Below, piece by piece: positions 61,389-64,000 of a DNA stretch of 64,000 nt. The position numbers and the translations under genes were made by a program. The notes below the pieces were generated by a model that searched no databases, was not told where the DNA came from, and saw only the letters and a program-made list of their open reading frames with translations. Origin of the DNA: Bin22 sp965207275 (GTDB taxonomy: Bacteria > Chloroflexota > Dehalococcoidia > Lucifugimonadales > UBA3495); contig CBDBMH010000001.1 of NCBI GenBank assembly GCA_965207275.1, positions 248,001-312,000 on the forward strand. Reading direction: 5' to 3'. Positions within the stretch are counted from its first letter, which is position 1, and each line of letters starts with the position of its first letter.

Positions 61389-62531
61389 TTAACGCAGGGG
61401 GGCGGCGTAAATCTGCCCGCCCTTGGGGCAATCGGCGCAGGGAGCCGCGCTCCACAGGGCATTGCGGCTGCCCTCCCGGGCGATGCCCAGGGGCGCCAGG
61501 TGCCGCTCGTAAATCTCGCCGTAGTTCCCCACGGCCCGGATCACGTCCTGCGCCACCGTAACGCTGAGGCCCGCTTCCTCCTGTCCGTACGAGCCTTCCA
61601 GCCCCAGCAGCCGATCCACCGGGGTGTTGCCCGTGGTAGCGGTGGGTACGTTGTCTGAAGTTACCTCGAAGGCCTCGGCATAGATCAGGATGGACATGAC
61701 GATCTTGACGATGTCGTACCACTGGTCATCGCCGCTGGGAACCACGGGACCCAAAGGTTCCTCGGAAATAGTGCCCGGCAGAATGATGTGATCGGCGGGG
61801 TTGGGCAGGCTCTGGCGAGTGCTGACCAGGCCGGAGCGGTCCGTGGTCAGGGCGTCGCATTGGCCGTTGGTGTAGGCTTCATCGGTGCTGATATTGTCCG
61901 GGAAAGTGATGATGGAGAAGTTCATCGCGTTCTGATTGCTGAAGTCCTGCAGGTTCAGCTCGGTGGTGGTGCCCTGCTGGACGCAAATGGTGGCGTCCTG
62001 TAGTTCAGCGATGGAGGAGACTCCGGCGCTGACGGGAGCCATGAAACCCTGGCCGTCGTAGAACATGGTCTGGGCGAAATTGCCCCACTGTACGTCCCGT
62101 GAACTGGTCCAGGTGGTGTTGCGGGACATCATGTCTATCTCGCCGGACTGCATTACCGGGCCCCGTTCCGCGGCGGTGGTTGGCCTCAACTCTATGGCGT
62201 CCGGGTTTCCCAACACGGCTACGGCCACGGCCCGGCACAGGTCTACGTCGAAACCTCGGATATTCCCATCGGCGTCTAGAAAGCCGAAACCGGCAAGGGA
62301 ATCATTGCCGGCGCAAACCAGGGTGCCCCTGGCGCGCACTCTTTCCAGCCGATGGCCTTCGGCTTCCGCGCCGGCCATTGCTTCCTGCACCCGCGCCTCC
62401 ACGGTGGCTTCAATATCGGGTGTGGGGCCGGCGGGGACGGCGGTTGGTTCGGGAGAGGTGCAGGCCGCCATTGCTCCAACCGCCAGCAAGGCAACTATCG
62501 GGATCACAAATCGGTGAATTCGCACAATCAA
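61389..62531 (-). CDS. Amino-acid ABC transporter substrate-binding lipoprotein
   Basis: A 380-residue periplasmic-type binding protein of the family-3/AapJ group. The lipobox ends at AAC with Cys24. RVRARGTLVCAGNDSLAGFGFLDADGNIRGFDVDLCRAVAVAVLG is the typical first lobe. IDMMSRNTTWTSSRDVQWGNFAQTMFYDGQGFMAP is characteristic of AapJ/BztA-type general L-amino acid binding proteins. The C-terminus has Cys-rich APCADCPKGG. The start is a TTG at 62531 with GGAGG 7 bases upstream; an upstream TTG at 62579 is less likely. No permease genes are adjacent. Confidence 0.93.
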   Translation of the reverse strand: MIVRIHRFVIPIVALLAVGAMAACTSPEPTAVPAGPTPDIEATVEARVQEAMAGAEAEGHRLERVRARGTLVCAGNDSLAGFGFLDADGNIRGFDVDLCRAVAVAVLGNPDAIELRPTTAAERGPVMQSGEIDMMSRNTTWTSSRDVQWGNFAQTMFYDGQGFMAPVSAGVSSIAELQDATICVQQGTTTELNLQDFSNQNAMNFSIITFPDNISTDEAYTNGQCDALTTDRSGLVSTRQSLPNPADHIILPGTISEEPLGPVVPSGDDQWYDIVKIVMSILIYAEAFEVTSDNVPTATTGNTPVDRLLGLEGSYGQEEAGLSVTVAQDVIRAVGNYGEIYERHLAPLGIAREGSRNALWSAAPCADCPKGGQIYAAPLR

Positions 62532-62757
62532 GAATCGACCTCCAATTTGGATGCTTGCATTTGGGACCGTGCCCAACAATTATGCCTACTATTGAGATTT
62601 ATTGCCAGCCGGCCGGACCAGCAAAAGTGTTCCCTGTGCTGCCGGGAGAGATTCCAGTGCGGCCGGAGACCAGGCGGTGCCAGACCGGTTTCCCGCCACC
62701 CGGCGCAGCAATTCTCCTTCGGTTCCGCCGGGGGAATCAGCCTGCCCGTCCCCAAGC

Positions 62758-62926
62758 CTGGGCACTCGCATGAATGGCGCATGCAGTCGAAATTACGGCT
62801 TTGGCCGGAGTCCGGAAAGCAATCAGGTAAGAGGACCGACTTGGCGACCCAGGAATCACGGCAACCGGAAACCGGTTTTCGCCGGCATGACATGGGCAGG
62901 GACGGACCCACTGATGCGATTGCCCC
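62758..62926. repeat. Miniature inverted-end repeat, copy L
   Basis: Ends GGGCACTCGCATGAATGG and CACTGATGCGATTGCCCC. It shares CCGGAGTCC(A/G)GAAAGC and GCCGGCATGAC-type segments with copy I at 47078-47244. Located between the binding-protein gene and the IS1380 element. Confidence 0.72.
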
Positions 62927-62959
62927 GCCCCCACGCCCCAAATCCACCACCTAATGGGA

Positions 62960-64000
62960 GGAAAAGACCTCGTTGGAGCCAGCGGCAAAGCTGGCTATGA
63001 TGGTTACGGGACAAACACAACCATCACCAACGAGGTGCAGTCATTATGCAACAGGGAGTCCTGCCATTCCAGTATGGGACGGAGCATCGCGCGGGGGGCA
63101 TGACGGGGCTGTCGGGGTTGGCGGTCTATCTGGAAATGGCCGATGCGATGGGGCTGGGCGAGTCGATCCGGCGCTACGTGAAGGTCAAGGAGGGCGGACA
63201 GGGATGGACGGACCGGCAGATGGTCACCGCGCTGGTGCTGCTGAATCTGGCCGGTGGAGAAGGAGTGGACGACCTCCGGGTGCTGGAAGGGGACGAGGGT
63301 CTGGGCCGGATGTTGGGCCGGGTGGAGACGCACCGGCAGCGGGCTTGTGAGCGCCGGGAGGAGGGCAGCCGGTGGCGGGGCGGGCGGCGCCGCAGCGTCC
63401 CGTCTCCGTCGGCGGTGTTCCGGTACCTGGGCCGGTTCCACGACCCGGTTCAGGAGGAGGCCAGGCAGCCCCATACGGCGTACATACCCGCGCCCAGCGG
63501 CGCGCTGCGCGGGCTGGGGAAGGTCAACGCCGAGATGATGAGCTTCGTCCGGGACCACCTGGAGCAGGAGCAGGCGACGCTGGACATGGACGCGACGCTG
63601 ATCGAGACCTACAAGCAGGAGGCGCTGTACTGCTACCAGGGCTACAAGGCCTACCAGCCGATGGTCACCTACTGGGCCGAGGCGGACCTGGTGGTCCATT
63701 CGGAGTTCCGGGACGGCAACGTGCCAGCGGGGTTCGAGCAACTGCGGGTGTTGCGGGAGTCGCTGGCCCATCTGCCGGAGGGCGTGGTGAAGGTGATGCT
63801 GCGGTCGGACACGGCGGGGTACCAAGTTGAGTTGTTGCGGTACTGCGCCGAGGGGAGGGATGAGCGGTTCGGAGTGATCGAATTCGCGGTGGGGGCGGAC
63901 GTCACGGAGGGGTTCAAGCGTGCGGCAGCCGAAGTGGAGGAGAGCCAGTGGCGCCGGTTGCCCCGGATGGTGGGGGAGTTGGCGGTGGAGACGGAACAGG
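62960..64000 (+). mobile_element. IS1380-family-like element, 5' part (cut by window edge)
   Basis: A transposase gene preceded by an inverted pair ACCTCGTTGG (62967-62976) and CCAACGAGGT (63027-63036), and a small hairpin AGCCAGC/GCTGGCT within it. The outer end cannot be fixed because only one end is in view. The element continues beyond the window. Confidence 0.7.
63046..64000 (+). CDS. IS1380-family transposase (N-terminal part)
   Basis: A 318-residue open frame running off the window, matching IS1380-type DDE transposases: MTGLSGLAVYLEMADAMGLGESIRRYVKVKEG at the start, GWTDRQMVTALVLLNLAGGEGVDDLRVLEGDEGL, then ATLDMDATLIETYKQEALYCYQGYKAYQPM with the first catalytic Asp (LDMDAT), and VMLRSDTAGYQVELLRYCAEG with the second Asp region. 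The catalytic Glu would be outside the window. The frame is open without disruption in view. Confidence 0.88.
   Translation, partial: MQQGVLPFQYGTEHRAGGMTGLSGLAVYLEMADAMGLGESIRRYVKVKEGGQGWTDRQMVTALVLLNLAGGEGVDDLRVLEGDEGLGRMLGRVETHRQRACERREEGSRWRGGRRRSVPSPSAVFRYLGRFHDPVQEEARQPHTAYIPAPSGALRGLGKVNAEMMSFVRDHLEQEQATLDMDATLIETYKQEALYCYQGYKAYQPMVTYWAEADLVVHSEFRDGNVPAGFEQLRVLRESLAHLPEGVVKVMLRSDTAGYQVELLRYCAEGRDERFGVIEFAVGADVTEGFKRAAAEVEESQWRRLPRMVGELAVETEQ

Overview
The window is a high-GC, gene-dense bacterial chromosome segment. It probably comes from Chloroflexota, and within it Dehalococcoidia or the SAR202 group; this is inferred from gene content, as there is no rRNA gene to confirm it. The supporting signs are many luciferase-like flavin monooxygenases (six in 64 kb), a solute-binding lipoprotein with a Val/Glu/Lys-rich repeat after its lipobox, a DEAD-box helicase with an N-terminal zinc ribbon, and many single-domain enzymes for oxidising and hydrolysing organic compounds. 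I found no complete tRNA or rRNA gene and no CRISPR array.

Layout. 1-5.4 kb: a partial GMC oxidoreductase, a HicA/HicB toxin-antitoxin pair, and a monooxygenase/hydrolase/monooxygenase operon that converges on another hydrolase across a 20-bp perfect terminator stem. 5.9-13.2 kb: a sodium:solute symporter, an RNA helicase, a TPP-riboswitch-controlled thiC with a visible promoter and terminator, a small aspartic protease and a Gfo/Idh/MocA oxidoreductase. 13.8-15.0 kb: repeat-rich non-coding DNA. 15-20.7 kb: a TPP-dependent acetolactate-synthase-like enzyme, then an oligopeptide-type ABC importer (two permeases and a binding protein, no ATPase). 21-23.8 kb: a stress cluster with a ribosome hibernation factor, a receiver-like protein, a UspA-cyclic-nucleotide-binding fusion, an Lrp-type ligand domain and a small monooxygenase-like protein. 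24.2-32.2 kb: an FMN hydroxyacid oxidase, a monooxygenase plus M20 amidohydrolase pair, two VOC proteins, a lipoprotein and an ACMSD-like amidohydrolase. 32.2-42 kb: repeat blocks, a DUF1800/DUF1501/NHL gene cluster, an AAC(2')-like acetyltransferase and a large unrecognised 660-residue protein. 42-49.8 kb: two formerly overlapping monooxygenase genes split by an IS5-family element, another symporter, a short-chain dehydrogenase and a sixth monooxygenase. 49.9-61 kb, all on the minus strand: the housekeeping series nfo, metallopeptidase, pgpA, rpsB, (small membrane protein), tsf, pyrH, frr, uppS, cdsA, dxr, rseP. 61.4-64 kb: an amino-acid-binding lipoprotein and the 5' part of an IS1380-like transposase gene.

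How it fits together. The conserved block couples translation (S2, EF-Ts, RRF), UMP phosphorylation and lipid or isoprenoid synthesis (UppS, CdsA, Dxr, PgpA). The rest looks like heterotroph accessory metabolism: flavin monooxygenases next to alpha/beta hydrolases, amidohydrolases and transporters suggest stepwise oxygenation and hydrolysis of varied organic compounds. Almost every long intergenic gap carries copies of a miniature repeat family with CAGGGCAATCGC-like inverted ends, and several single-gene cassettes are bracketed by short repeats. The most informative oddities are the IS insertion that removed the start of a monooxygenase gene, an inverted segmental duplication (about 14.2-14.8 and 32.7-33.7 kb), an open frame that continues past the rpsB stop codon, and the orphan 660-residue protein.
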